Below, piece by piece: positions 30,380 through 44,880 of a stretch of DNA of 64,000 bases. The stretch is from positions 10,669,001 through 10,733,000 of the forward strand of contig NC_134025.1 of NCBI RefSeq assembly GCF_964204645.1. The letters run 5' to 3'. The position numbers were made by a program, and so were the translations under genes. The DNA comes from Tubulanus polymorphus (Eukaryota; Nemertea; Palaeonemertea; Tubulaniformes; Tubulanidae). Position 1 is the first letter of the stretch; each line of letters opens with the position of its first letter. The notes beneath the pieces are model-generated. The model saw only the letters and a program-made list of their open reading frames with translations, had not been told where the DNA came from and did not search any database.

Positions 30380-33264
30380 ATGGTGAAGTTACACATTAAA
30401 AAAGGTGATGAAAGTCAGTTTCTATACGAAACCGTGACAACAACACCGATAAATGATGTACTGAACGATCTGACAGCGATTTTCAATGGAAGATTAAAAG
30501 TCGATCGGTTGTGCGAAGGTAAGTGGATTTAAATCCATTACTGGATGCAAAAATACATATGTAAATAAAGTTATCAATGTAAAAAACATTACAATAACGA
30601 TTTTCGCGGCGTCAGAAAATAGAATCTTGTAGGGGTTCAGGGACTCAAAAGATGGTTAAAGATAACCGGCGAATAAATACCTACCATAGTAACATTGAAC
30701 TTTTAATCGTCACTATATGTCAACTATCCACTGGTTAACTCTAAACATCTTTTGAGCGACGGACCCCGGGTATTTGTGAATATGACTATTTACCTGTAGT
30801 TGAAATGTTGAATAAACAACTAGCTCACATAATCATTTCGTACATTTTTCAATGTCATTTAAATGACTGTACGTTGGCAGAATTTCAAAAAAACTGATGA
30901 ATGTACCGATGAAATGATATTCTTGTTTCAGATATGAAAACTTTGGCTCAACACGGTACCATGTTACCACCAAATATGCAGGGATTGACCGACGAACAAA
31001 TTGTTGAATTGAAGTTGGTCGACGAATGGGCTATGAAATGCGTTCCCAGTGGAGGAAGCATCGTTTGCAGAGATGAAATTGGAAGAAGAAATGGTTGTGG
31101 TAAGCAAGTTATATGATTGCTCTGGAGAAAATGTCAGTTGAAATAAACAACAGGCTACATCTTTTGTTTCTTTTTTTTTTGCAGCGCCTAATGAGAAAAT
31201 GGCAGAGGTCCTGACAAAGACTGTTAAAGAAGCCAAAGATTTGATTTCTAAGGTAGATCTATCTCTATTGAAAAAGCTTTATAGGACTTTATATTTCGAA
31301 ATATTCAATGGGTTTGTTCTTCTGGCGAATAGCATAATTGATTCTCGATTTTGTGCCAGAGTCTCTTCCTGTATGCAGTGCCACTCAAAAATATAAGGTC
31401 TAAAAATGTTTCATTGAATAAACTACCGTCTCAAACATTTTCAGATTTTATACTTTTTGTTATTTTTGTGAGATTCTCTAAACTATCATCATAATACGGA
31501 TATAGTGTATTATCAATGGTTAATATAGTGCCAGTTTGGTTTAGTTGTAGTGTGCATTTTTCGCTATGAATTCGCATTTCAAGGATGAAAATTACACATT
31601 ACATGTTGTGTTCATATATTGGAAGTTTAACAACTTTTAACTTTCCTTTTGCAGAATCAATTAAAGGCGGATGTATGCTTGACCCAGGCTAAAGTACAAG
31701 ATGCGTTAGATATGCTTAGAGGTGCTGTTATGATCGTTTATCCGATGGGCCTTCCACCTCACGATCCAATCCGGCTGGAACTTGAAAATAACGAAGACCT
31801 TACCGGTACCCAGGTAAGGAATGATAGCGATAGTGACCGGCATATTATATCCGCAAGAACTCATGAAATACCAACAGAGAATAAGTTTATTAATTTTACA
31901 CATTCTTATCTTCACAGGCATCGTTAGAGGTTATCGAGCCGGCTAATTCGTCGTTATGGTGGGCTGGTAAAGAAATGATACGTGGAAAATTGTTGAAAGA
32001 TTTCATCGGCAGTAATGAGAAGACGAAAATAATCGCGAAATTACAAAAGGTTTGTTTTTGCCATAGAAACTGAAATGACTTAGCGGTGTCAGATACTGCT
32101 TTTATCGGCATTACTCGTAATATATAAATATCCATAATAATGAACATCTTTTCGTTATATGTGAGTAGAATTAAGGGGCGTTGATTTGCTCGCTTCTGAG
32201 CATGTTTTCGAAAGTAGAAATCTGTTGTAATTATTGAGGTCATTGAGAATGTGAAGGTTCTCATAGCTATGGTACTAAGCCTAATTTTGCTTTGTGATCC
32301 CAAATAATTTTTGACACCGCAGGATCCATTTTGGCTTGAATATTTGACCCTCTTCACTAGGGAAAATAGTGTTCCTTTCATTGATTTAAATCTATAGTCA
32401 TTTGTAGTGACTTTGATCCATGAATACGGAAAACCGGTGCCTGGGTATCAGATATTTTGATTATTAGCCAATCTTCAAAACGAGCTTTATGTCTACGTAT
32501 GTATATTTCCTTTTTAGAAGGGACAAGGAGCACCGGCTCGAGAAAAAGTAGTCAGCGAGGATGATCAGAAAAATATGATGGCGTATTACTATAAAAAGCA
32601 GGAGGAATTCAAGGTATTGTGCTTGCATGTTTTTAGGCATTTGGCAAGAGTTGAAGATTTTTCTGTACTCTGGTGCCTGCCATATGTAGTACAGGGTCCC
32701 TACAAAAATGCTTTTGAAGGTGCTTGAAACTCCTTTAATTTAATCAAAATACCCAAAACTCCTTTAAAACTTCTTCAATTTTGAGAAATAGACAATTAGA
32801 AATTTTTGGCTAGTTTGTAGTTGTACAGTAGACTACGCCTAAATCAGTACAGTGTTGGTACAAGGATTTTTCTTTGACCCAATTAGGCGAATTAAAACCC
32901 AAGTTTAGGTAGTGTATAAGATAACAATTTACTTAAAAACCACCGAATAATAGGTTTACCGAGATAAACAGTAGTATGATTTAGGAGTCTACAGTACAGT
33001 ATTTGGGATATGAAAGTGAGTACATACTCCTCAAAATTTAAAATATTCTTGAAAACTCCTTATATCCCGGAATAAACGATCTGTAGGGACCCTATAGTAG
33101 ATCGCGTAACATTCCGTCATCTAATCGTCCATCGTCTTTTTATCATATCACAGAAACTGGAAAAGGCGGAAGAAGATTCGTACCTCGACTCGCCCTGGTC
33201 AGACAATTCATCGCTGAAGAAACAATTCCATGGATTAGGAAACATTAAATGGGGACCGCGGTGA
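30380..33264 (+). CDS. CFAP298: Cilia- and flagella-associated protein 298 (Kurly)
   Basis: A cytoplasmic factor needed for dynein arm assembly and ciliary motility; human mutations cause primary ciliary dyskinesia. Exons: 30380-30518, 30932-31099, 31185-31252, 31655-31813, 31918-32049, 32518-32613, 33154-33264. They total 873 bases and give 290 aa, the same length as human. Family blocks are KKGDESQFLYET, NGRLKV, HGTMLPPNMQGLTDEQI, CVPSGG, EIGRRNG, APNEKM, LRGAVMIVYPMGLPPHDPIR, NEKTKIIAKLQ, GQGAPARE and the C-terminal SPWSDN...NIKWGPR. A family A element sits reversed in the last intron. The gene is tail-to-tail with EVA1C. Confidence 0.97.
32692..33094 (-). mobile_element. GGGTCCCTA-type element (family A), copy 2, CFAP298 intron 6
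   Basis: A 403-bp unit from CAGGGTCCCTAC to GTAGGGACCCTA, the most symmetric ends of the family. TAGTA directly flanks both sides, a possible 5-bp target duplication. It is reversed relative to the ATE1 intron copy and its right edge is about 60 bp from the last CFAP298 exon. Confidence 0.7.
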
Positions 33265-33333
33265 TGAATCCAGTTCCCCATATATGAAATTCATCTTACA
33301 TCTGTTTCATAGTCATTTCATTGCAAGGACATC

Positions 33334-33339
33334 AATAAA
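33334..33339 (+). terminator. CFAP298 poly(A) signal
   Basis: The first AATAAA after the stop codon, 70 bp downstream, followed by a T- and GT-rich stretch, as expected for cleavage shortly after. Confidence 0.6.
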
Positions 33340-34439
33340 CAACATTTTCTAGTGTTCATAAGAAAACCTGCATTTCTTGTATGCATTAAGTTCTATGACA
33401 ATAATAACCAGTACAAATTTGAACATAATTTTCTGTCATTTAATGAATTATTCTTTGTTGATTGAAAAGATTTCAACAGAAATTTATACGTGTGCTTGAA
33501 TCATTATAGCTCAGTTTAAATGCGCAATAGGACAGTCAAGACTTGAAACATCTACCATAGAATGATAACAGTAATTTTATTTTTTGAATAAATTATTTAT
33601 TAGCTCTTATGTATTGATTTTATGCTTTACGTGTTGTTTGAATTTCTATATTTGCCGAGCTAGTTATCATCTTCAATATTTTCAGTTCTCGAAGTTGCTA
33701 TTTTGAATGCTGATGCAGTCTTTAATTAGTGGGAAAATGGAAACATTCTGAATTATTCGGATTGTATCAAATTCTCAGAATTTCAACTTTAATTGCCCTG
33801 TGTTGGATCGAAGTTAGAAAAATAACTAAGAATAGCAACTTAAATACATGCAATCGGAACTGGGGGAAGATGTAGACAATAGGCTTTGGGCATCGCATTT
33901 CGGAATCATCCATCAAACATTTGTCAGCAACTGCTTTCTAGGTTCAAGCTTTGTGTCCTCCGGAGTTGTTTTGCTTTTAAATCTTGTACTCTTTGCACCT
34001 CTGGAGTGAAGGAAATCAAAATAAAAAAAGGGGGCCTAATCCAATAATGAAAGTTTATTAAAATGAAAATCTATTTACAATGGACAAAGTATCATAACAT
34101 CACTTCATGAAGTATACCAGTAATTCTTACAAAATGTTTAATTTGATTATCCATATAAAATGCAAGCACCTTGAAATAACATGTAATTGTACATTTTTTG
34201 GTGAAACATATAGCCCTACCGAGATGCCGTAACAAGAGAAGAATCAATAATACAATCTTAATTGAACATCTTTTTGAACACAATATTTAGTTATATATAA
34301 TAATAATATATAATTTCTCAAATGACCCGCATTAGTTACCAACATGGGTTTGAATTTAAACTAATAATCCAATAGTTTCAATTTTTGGTTTCACTTCTTA
34401 TCGCAAAAGATTATATTGTTGAAATAAAGCACGGGGAGA

Positions 34440-34741
34440 TCCAAGAATATGAGAAAGGGGGTGCCAATGGTCTCATTTTCGAATTATGATCATGCGGTAG
34501 GCAGTGCAACGAAGGCGCGATGCACGAGAAAGGGGGTCTGCGGGTCCTACCCCAGAAAAATTTGATGCTTTCTGGTGCATTCTGAGCACTCCTGCTAAAA
34601 ACTAAAAGATCATAGTGATGAATTTTGTGTCAAAATGTCGAGCAATGTATCATCTTTACATACTCCTGATACTGACTATGTTTTTGAAATGTTTGGTGTG
34701 CCGAAAAAAGGGCCACGTGCCCCCCTCTGGATCCACCACTG
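34440..34741. mobile_element. hAT-like MITE, GGATCCA termini
   Basis: The left end CACGGGGAGATCCAAG and the inverted right end CAGTGGTGGATCCAGAG form an imperfect pair around 302 bp of non-coding sequence. The ends resemble those at 9926 and 46039. Confidence 0.4.
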
Positions 34742-35949
34742 TAAAGTACTATTAGTCAAAATAGATATCAACCAGTTGCTACCGTAATTAAAGCAAACGT
34801 CTCTATCAATCCAATTTCTCAAACAACTGATCATTAGTACTACGCACGAAAAATCTATCCTATATTTCTGCTTCGCGAAATAGAGGGATGTTGAAGTCTG
34901 ACAGCATTAGATGACTAGACATATCAAACTGGAGTAAAAATAGACTTGCATAGCTCGCAGTTCTTCTAGATACTGTTAGCATAAACAACCAACACAAATA
35001 ATGCATTTTTGTTGATTGTGCATAAATCCCACCGGCTTGTCTATCCATCAGTATAGCAACTACTCATCATTGTATACACAGGCGAGATAGAATACATACC
35101 TTAGGAGCGTACCAGTAACTTAATAATGCCTTAAATCTAATGACTGAACCTTATTACCGCATCATTTTAAGAATAATACCGATTGTGTAAACAATCATCA
35201 ACGGATATTTCAACTTGCGTGTATTTTCACTCGACTCACTGAATAATTATTGACATTAAATGGTGCATAAATCCAAGCACTTCTCAGCATTTATAGGATT
35301 ACTCTATTAATCTGAATGCCAATCCCCAAAATACATTAAATATGTAATTGATTTCAGCATAACTACGTACTTACTGAGGGGAGCTCCAGGGTCATATATC
35401 TGAGCCTTGGCTCTTATTTTCATCACAGAATAAATACGTTTTTGCACGAATCTATGATTTTAACAAAGATATAAAAACATGTTTTTGAAGGCTCAAAGGA
35501 TTTCATATACATCGATGAAATCAGCTTTACAGCACAGAGCTAATTACAAAAAGGGTAATTAATTAATACCACTTATGAACTTTCATCATATACCATAGCA
35601 TAAGGCATAAAATGCATTAGAAAGAGAATAATATTTACAACGAATGAAAAGATTTATGAACTCACAAATAAAGATGAATAATAAATAAGCTATAAATATT
35701 AACCCTTCGCTAAGTTACTAAAAGAACGACTATGACTAGATTAAGAAAATTTACACAGTGTTTTTTTAAGTACTACGAAACATAGAAATTACAAATGTTA
35801 TTCAATATCAACAAATCACATCAGTGGAATGTTTCATTTATCCAAAAATGATGTTTTTATCTCATAAGACCAGGCTTATTTTGTGTTTTAGTGGCTTTTG
35901 AAGTCCGGGTGGAACTGCAAGAAGTCTGTTGGTATAATATCCCGGGGAC

Positions 35950-36049
35950 ACTTTGCACAGTCATGGCTGAGACTTAAGACCAACCGACCAATCAGTCTTA
36001 AAAATTAAAGCCACTTCTGGACTTAACTCTCAACTGTGGAACAGGTCCC
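35950..36049. repeat. Foldback element, CACAGT termini
   Basis: The left arm has TTTGCACAGTC then GACTTAAGACCA. The right arm, inverted, has GACCTGTTCCACAGTT then GAGTTAAGTCC. It shares the CACAGT and ACTTAAG theme with 60073-60217. Confidence 0.45.
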
Positions 36050-36814
36050 AATTTCAGGTTTTGGGCAAAATAACCCTTATATTTTGAAATTTCAGTTATT
36101 ATACCATCATGTTTGATGATTCATCGCTAGGGGTAACATGGATTCCCAGTCTATCACACGGTTTCTGGTCCCCGACATTTTTTTACCACCTCCCTGGGTG
36201 TCATATGGGTAAGTAAATGAATCAAATGAAATTTTAATCATGGATTAATTCTAATGCATTTTTCTATCAAAATCATTTGTAGACAGATGTAAATGCTACA
36301 ACCTCAGTAGACTAGTTAACTGTTAACTTAAATAAGCCTGGCCTCCCTGGAAATAGCATTATGAAACATACATTTGAAAGTGCAATCTTTCAAGCGATGT
36401 GATTGTCATTCATATATCAGACTTGACGAAAGTCAAGTATTTCAATAGCACAAACTTAAATGGCCCAATCATAGACGGATCAGATAAAATATTTCTGAAT
36501 CTTAATCATAATTTTGGACCCAATTACATAAAAACAAATGTATTGGTAACTTTTATTCAAATGAGCACCCTGATTTTTTCCGACCAGCACTTTCCATTCT
36601 ACCACGTGTTGGTCTCTCATTTCATTGTGGCCCACTAGAGATAGTATGTTAACTGGGAGACGCCAGATTTATGCGAACACCGCAGCTGAATATCTGTAGA
36701 GTAAGAGCATGTTCCCTCGATCGATATCCGAAAAAGATTCATCGTTTCGATTACGTAAAGCACCAATAACTTCTTCCCAAGATAAAGCTCTAAGACTAAG
36801 TTCCCGCGTCGGCA

Positions 36815-39800
36815 TCAAGTGTAATAATGATTCAATGTTCGCGTACCGATCGGATCGGAGCTGCGTAAGGGCACGCGACTGTTATAACGTATCACCTCCA
36901 CCGCGCCGTCGCTTCTCGTCGTTTCGATAGAACCTGGTTCCTCCATCAAAAACGTCCGTTCGAGCGTCACCGGCAACGAGGAGTTACTTTCGAGCACCAG
37001 CGGTTCGCTTATTCCGTTGGGAGTTGCAGCCGTCGTCGTATCGGTGACGTCCATTTTGCTTTTACGTTTTCTCACGTACGCAACGATTTTGAAAATAACG
37101 ACAAACAACACGAGTAGCAGTCCGCCGCAGGCTCCCAATACAAAGTACAGAATAGCCTTTTCACTATGATCTGTAAGAAATAATGAAAACAATAAAATCA
37201 CTGAATCAATGCAAATACCATCTCCCTCGGCGGGGATTAGAACCTGATTGCATCGCAAGACGCTGCCACAGTTAATCATTACCAGTAACTCCTCTCCAAA
37301 AAAATGAAAAAGTTTGTTTTTACCAAATACCAGAACTTACCTGATATAAAACGAGCTGTACTGATCCAATCTGTTATGAACCCAATCGTAAATTCTGCCC
37401 ACTTCGCGGATACGGTATTATTACAGTTTTCGGAATCTGAAAAACGGAAAAAAGTATGAATGAATTTGCTATTTCTGGATTATCAATCAATTAAGCGATA
37501 GAAATTGAATAATTCAAATTAAAAGATCGAGAATCCAGATGTTTATGATATGATAATTAAATATTGACAGTGAGTGACAGCATGACTGGACTAGTTCCAT
37601 AGCTCAACAAATTTGGAAAGTCAAATAATGATCAAATTGATTTTTACACAAGAGTTGACTTATTCATACCTGTGGAAGGAACTGAATCCTTTTAAAGTAG
37701 GTAACTGTAGGTAGTATTAGATCAATTGTGTGTTCTAACTAACTTACTTTTGTGTGAATTTTAATTTTTTTTCTACATGTTTTTAGAAATAATAATGATA
37801 AATCTCTAATTATGTGTCATGGAACAGTTCTCACAACACAATGTACAAATGTAGTTTATTGTTAATAATGATAACTTGTATTATTTACTTGTACTTTAAG
37901 TAATCATTATCATCATCATTATTATTACTTTCATCATCATTGTTATCAATATCATCATCATTATTGACAATTATAAAACGGTGTCATAAAAAAATCATAG
38001 AGCGTTAAATTTAAAGGTTACGATAATAAATATAGCTGCAAAGCGGCGATAAGAGGTTTTCTGCTTAACAGCCACCCTTCACAATGAAGTGTACTATAAA
38101 AATTGGAAAACAAGTGGCTTTGGTGCTGCAACTATAAATATTTATCACCACAGAGGCACCTGATGCTATGTCACTTAACCCTCAGCATTCTAAATACCAT
38201 TCAAATTAATTTCTTTACATAAGGTTCTTAAAAGGGCTAGCCTAGGGTATGTTGCAGTGTTGGCCCTGTAGTGGTCACTGATCAGACTGTTTTGGAGTAG
38301 CTAAATCTGTACTGGGGTTCACGGTTTAAATTGTTTTTACTCTGCTGTTGCACCATTATTTGGGTGTTAATGTTTTTTTTTGCGATTTAGGTACTCTTTC
38401 TCTACCTCTTTAGATCATTAAATCATGCAATGAAGTTAATTTGCATATATATCAATCATAACTATGTTTTCTGATGGAAGTTTCATTTTTCATATACCAG
38501 CAGTCGACACGTAATATTCTCATGCTCTAGAAATATAGTGTAACATTCATGCTTTATCATCTCAGAGACTAAGAGAGAGGGAGATATGGAATTCATAAGA
38601 TAACATGATATAATATTTCCATATTATCACTGTGAAGCTAGTGTAGCGCGGTAAAATATTGAGATAAAAATCAAGTCGGTATCAACTGCCGAAGGTATAT
38701 GCGTACAAAAACACGCACACATATTTCTGAGTGTCTTACCTGAAGGAGCAGTTTCATTCGGATACGTTTGAACTCGCGATGTCGGCGATGGTTTGGTTTT
38801 GCTTCCGGCTCCCCAGTCCGGATTTACAGACTGGTCTCGAGACGCATCGTCGTTGGAATGCACATGACCTCCAGAAACTGGGTCGCCCTTGAACACTTTG
38901 AGAATTTTCTTAGGAACTATTAATGAAAAAGTCAAGTAATAAGTAATGAGAATATTCGTCAATGTAGAAAAAAATACCTGGCATGAATAAGTAATTAGTT
39001 TAAAAAGATTTAAAGGATAACAAAATCTACTGAACAACTCTAGTCAGAAAATACTACCATTAAATTTCTTAAACAACTTATCTTAAACAACACATTAATA
39101 TCATTCCATTTTTTCTTTTACAAAATTTATGATGAAATATTCATCTAAAGATAAAGATGATGTCTGAAACTTTGTCTTTCAATTTTTTATCGGATCATCT
39201 CTTGTACACGTCTGGGTGTGCTTATTCTAATATTTATTCAAGATATACTGGTCGAAATTTAATTACTACTTTACTACTGATCATGAATTGTACTTTAACT
39301 AGGAATAGACTAATAATATGTTATTAATAGTAAGAAATTAAAGTAGAGTTAGGGTTAGGGTCGAAATTGCATTGAAACTTGATTACAGCAAACTGATTGT
39401 AGATTGATAATAGAAATATTAAATCTATTTATGTAAGTATTAAGTAAAGAAATTTAGAAAAAATTTAAATTGGGGAAACTTAGGGGTACCAAAATACAGC
39501 CAAATACAATAGTAAGTTGGAAATTTAATAGAAACATCATTGATAAAATGACTGATAACTACAGTCAAGTTAAATCTATGTATGTAAATAATTTTTTCCC
39601 TGTGGCATTTTTTCCTACCTTACAAAAAGTGGCATTTTTACTGGCGGCATTTTTACCGGTGGCATTTTTACCTACAATCGGTTGACTCTTATGGTGCCAT
39701 CTACATTTCTCATTTATTCCCATTGAATTAAGACAAACCATGGATTAACTTTGTGTAGATATAGATGTCCACATATATCCCAACCCCTCACTCATAAGAA

Positions 39801-42800
39801 TACATGAATATTCAATGCCAATTACAATTCATCTTATGATAACAATTCAAACAAAAGATTCGAAATGTATTCCAATTAATTTCCAGGTGTGTTCATCTGT
39901 AGGAATTGTGTCTCAAGGCATAAACCATGTCATTTCTTAGTCGGAAACTAATTTGCCTACTAATGCCAATATTAACATAGTAAATAGACCAGATTTAGTT
40001 ACTATTATAGCAAGACACATAAAGCCCTAGTAAAGCTAATGCTAGCCTCAGGGCAGTTTTTCACTAGGACATCCCTGATTTGCTATCTACCTAACAAGGG
40101 AACCACTGGTCAAATGATACCAGAATATTGACACTTTGGTGGCGTCTATAGTAAATTTAGGAAATTTCATATTTCAATAAACTGGAAATAGTCTAAGTTT
40201 GTACTTGAAACATATTGAGTGCCAGGTATAGTGTTGATTGTTGACAAACAATACATAATGTCAAATACATGAGGAAAGACTTCCTGCTTTATAGATATGA
40301 ACAGATTGATTCAGTCAGAGCTATATAGGAACAGATGTCCACAGACCCAGGCACTTTTGCTAAATCCCAAGTGGACATACTGAGTTAATGAACAGTTAGA
40401 TACTCAGAAAATTATCTGCACTGTGTCGTGGTAAATGCAGAAGTGACAAATCTGCCAGGTTCATACCAACTGAGAAACTGGCTCCCCAGGAGAGTTGTCA
40501 ATTGATGAAATCAAACTCATTCATTGACACTAAAGCTCGAACCACTCTGAAATATACTTCTCAGCGCCAAACGCATTCATAACTTGGTACGGTCTAAATT
40601 GCTACACACTCTACTGTCGTGAGCATAACTTATACAACATGACTGGAATGAACTAAAACTAGCAACAAGACCTTTGATGTGCACATATCTGATACAAACA
40701 AATCGGAGACCGAGCTTTAGGTGCATATGATACTGTACCTAAACTTCAAGCACAAACTTGATAGATAGATAGCAAATCAGCATCGAACGCAAACATTGTA
40801 TCGAAAGCTTTGAAGCTTTTGACAGTCGATACAAAAAAAAAGCTGATGTTCGTCTATCATGATCTTACTTACCGCACACATAAATTACGCTCAGGTATTT
40901 TCTTGTTCCCATCGGACAAGGATCGTTTTTAAAGACAGTTCGATCCACCGATACTTGACAGCGTTTTTTACCGTGGCATCTTCTCATCATTATATCGACG
41001 GTCCCTTCCGCTTGGCAATCTACAGAAATATACATTTGATCATCTATTCATAAGATAATTAACATCGAGCCCAATTCGGCCAAACTTATCCCTTGCGCAA
41101 ATGCTTTAACGTCATTATCTGTATGATAAACATATATACTGTAAGGTAATGTTAGACCAAAACAGCAAAGTTAAGATTTGGTAGTGTTTTAGATTCAGAA
41201 CGACTTACCTGTTTCAATTCCATCTCTACCAGCTGGACATTTGCTATTTCCTTGCCTCGGCATGCGGCCATAAGTTGCGGAATATATAGCAATCCGATGG
41301 GACCTTTTCGTACATTGAATCACCATTTCGTGTCCTTCGCAGACTATTTTGCTGTCAAATTCAGCTGAAAATATTCAATTCAATATTGATTCAGTACGAT
41401 AAGCTTTTTAATAGGTTGCACGAAATTATTTGAAATTTGTTGATTGTCTAAAAATATATCTATTAAAACACCTGAGGCCGGTTTTATGGACTGCTGTATC
41501 CAGTTCCACAGTTGTGAGTTAAGATTTAACTGAGTTAACTCATTGAAAATGAACTAGTTTTAACTCAGAACTGTGGAACTGGGTCCAGGTCTCTACTTTA
41601 ATCTAGGGGTTAATTCAATTCATAGTCGATCGAATAAAACCCCTCGGCAAACTTGAATACACGTCTTTAAAAACTATCTCTGAGCCCATTTTCAAGTCAA
41701 GAATGAGCACATTGCCTTTAGGAACTAGTTATAATTTCATTATGAGGAACCTGCGCAGTTCTAAACTATTCAAATGAGTCAACATTGTCAGCGTATTCAT
41801 CAAAGGTTCCCCAACACCTTTCTTTCTTAAAACTCCCTGGTTACTTTTTGATATTTGCAACATTTTTTGAGCCAATCTTTTTGCTTAGTCTCCTGGCCTA
41901 TATACACGTACTTCATTGTCTAAGTTGCTTCAAACAATTGTTTCTCAGTTAAAAATTGAACACATCAAACAAAAGCGATAAAAAGTATTTCTTGTATGAT
42001 ACTACACGCATAATATGATATAATACCCAAGAAATCAAAAGCAGCGATTTCTTTTTTTGAATGAATGCCAAACATATCAAGATCGAAAATGTACTAGCAT
42101 ATAACCTATGATGCAGTAACAATTTCTTCAGTGCACAAGCAAACTGAAAGTTGTTCAACAACGATATATGATACCAAGGTAAATAAAAGAACTGGCAACT
42201 AACACAACTTTTTGAAAGGTTAAATGTGATTTTTCCACCATTTAATCGGTGTATTTCACGCCGATGGGCAGAAAATTTCTTTATATACACACATATACTG
42301 GAACAACTTTATCCATCCAACATTGTTTCTCCGAACTATCTGAACAAGAAGTTAATCCAAGGCTTGGCACTAATGCCCTCCCATCCTGTGCCAATACATA
42401 ATAGACCTTGCAAACGGATGGTTGGAATGGTTGGAAATGGATAGGGATACTTTTCAACTCCCAATTCTCAACGGAGGTCAAATGTTGACAAATTTACATA
42501 TATGGCAGTTTGCTCAGATCTCGGAGTACTCAAATGATAACTCCAAGCTCAGATTTTCTTCAACACGGCAGGTTCCTTTGACCTACTATCAGTGGTTAAG
42601 AAAAACCCTGGGATTCACTAGGTCCTTCATATGGGTCAATCCATTAATTAACCCAAAGGTGAAAAGTTTAAACTGGTCCATTATATCTGATGCCATTAAC
42701 AAATAGTCCACACATCATGTACTGATCATAGTTATATAAACAACCAGCTTGAAAATAAGACCAATCAAAATTGTTTTTAAGATGGCAACAACTTTCATCG

Positions 42801-44669
42801 TAGATTTATTGCCTAAATTCATTTCCTAGAAATTGAACAAATACAGCATTATCAGCTTCATTCCAAAATTTCATTACCCCTTTACCAACAACGAACTATG
42901 GTACACTCCGTGCAAGTAGCCTAAGACCTTTTTTGGACTGTAGAAATTTGTCCCGCTTTACCGATACGCCAGTTGATACCGATAGTTTCCACGAAGAATT
43001 TCTCCATTTCAAGTGAACTCGCCGAGGAATGAAGGTAACAGTTATATACATACATCAATCAAACAATCGATCATATCAATCGTTATAGCAATTACAATAA
43101 CCTCTTACTGATCGTACTCACTCGGTTTGCACTTATAGTTCACCTCCAAATACTTGGTCGTTCCCGGACAAGGATCAGTTCGGCCGAACACGTCGGACGA
43201 TGCTTCGACTTTACAGCGCCGTTTATCCTCGCATAGTCCAACTACCGCCTAAAACAATAATAATTATGATAATAATCATAATAATAATAATAATAATAAT
43301 AATTTATAATAACAGTCATTCATATAGCGCAGGTATCCTAAACAGAGTCTAGTTCAAATGCGCTCCAAATTGGTATTATTTGCCCCAGCCTACTCTATTC
43401 CATGTTTCAGTCATCTCTCCCTGGGAAGAAGTAACATCCGAGCAACTACTAGGCGCTCAGGAGTCATCTACTGCATAGGCCAGGTACCCATTTACTCTTG
43501 GGTGGAGAGGGGTGATGACGATAAGTATCTTGCTCGAGGACACTACGGTAATGTATGGGGTTCCAACCCACGACCTGGTTTTCCAGGGTCAAATGCTCTA
43601 ACCTCTTGGCAGAAATAATTGAAAAGAAAAACGCTATCTTCAATTTTGAAATAACCTCCGCAACTTGCTCATCTCTGGAAGAGCTCTGTACTGAGAACCA
43701 TGATTTGCGGTTGAATTTGACTCCTAAGATTTAATATTAGTTCGTCCATATCAAAGATTGTAAAAGAGTCACTTTAAGATCATTGAAGCCATGGGCATCG
43801 TTAGAAATTTTAGCGGGGAGATCGAATCAGTAATATCTGGAACACAAGTGCCAAAGGAGTGAGCCGGATGCTTGACTTGGGGGTCAGGTCCTATACACTC
43901 CCCATGGAGGTGACGCCCATGGAAGCTTCAATTTCTTTCTGCACAACGTCGAAAAGATCAATCGGTCATTTGAGAAAACATCGTTAGTTAAGTCTTTGGA
44001 CACTATGGTAACGAGTCCTCTTTATTATATATATCCTTAGTTTGTGATTGGAGTCCAAGGTTTGCGTAAAAACAAAATGATATGGAACCCGACAATAACA
44101 CTTGGTTTCTTCGTTAACTTCCAGGTACTGAGTTAAGTTTTCTGCGGTTTTGTTTGATGAAGAATACGTTCAACCAGTTGTTGTAAATGTTGAAGTTAGT
44201 GGTGAATATCTCTCTCTCTCCACCATCTATATAGACTTCAAACTACCGGTCGTATCTCTCCGAGAATAGAACAACAACATCGAACTTATACTACTCAGAA
44301 TTCTGTTTCAATAGTCGGCGCAGGTGATAAACACATATACTAGAAATCTCTTGAAAAAATTCTACAACTGGCATCAAACTTTTTTAAATCTAACTACGAA
44401 TTCCAACTTCAGCTCATCACAAATTTTGAGATACATTTAATGATAATATTTGTGAGAAATCATTATTGGCGATGAGTTCTGATAAGATTACAGATTACAC
44501 TACAGTAAAACTTGATTTATCCCGGTTATATCCTATCTAATCAAGATATTCCTAAAGGTCCACCTACAGTATAAAATGAAAGTAGTGAAAATATGTTCTT
44601 TAATTCGGATCTCCCATAAAGCGGATAGATTATCAATCACTTCCAACTGATATGGATCAAGCAGGGATC

Positions 44670-44718
<49 letters not shown>

Positions 44719-44831
44719 TAATAATGATGATAATAATAATAATATAATAATAATAATAAATAATAATAATGATGATAATAATAATAATAAATAATAATAA
44801 TGATGATAATAATAATAATAATAATAATAAT

Positions 44832-44880
<49 letters not shown>

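Larger units (their letters stand above)
33340..36814. other. Interval between convergent CFAP298 and EVA1C tails
   Basis: AT-rich, with no gene recognised. Much of it may be EVA1C 3' UTR, since a minus-strand AATAAA lies at 34054-34059. It holds a hAT-like MITE at 34440-34741 and a foldback at 35950-36049. Confidence 0.45.

Noticed and set aside
39349-39361. Telomere-like TTAGGGTTAGGG
   Set aside because: Only two units; too short for an interstitial telomere.
43570-43610. tRNA-like B box on the minus strand
   Set aside because: Not a tRNA gene: no full cloverleaf, and it continues into a SINE body and TTA tail.
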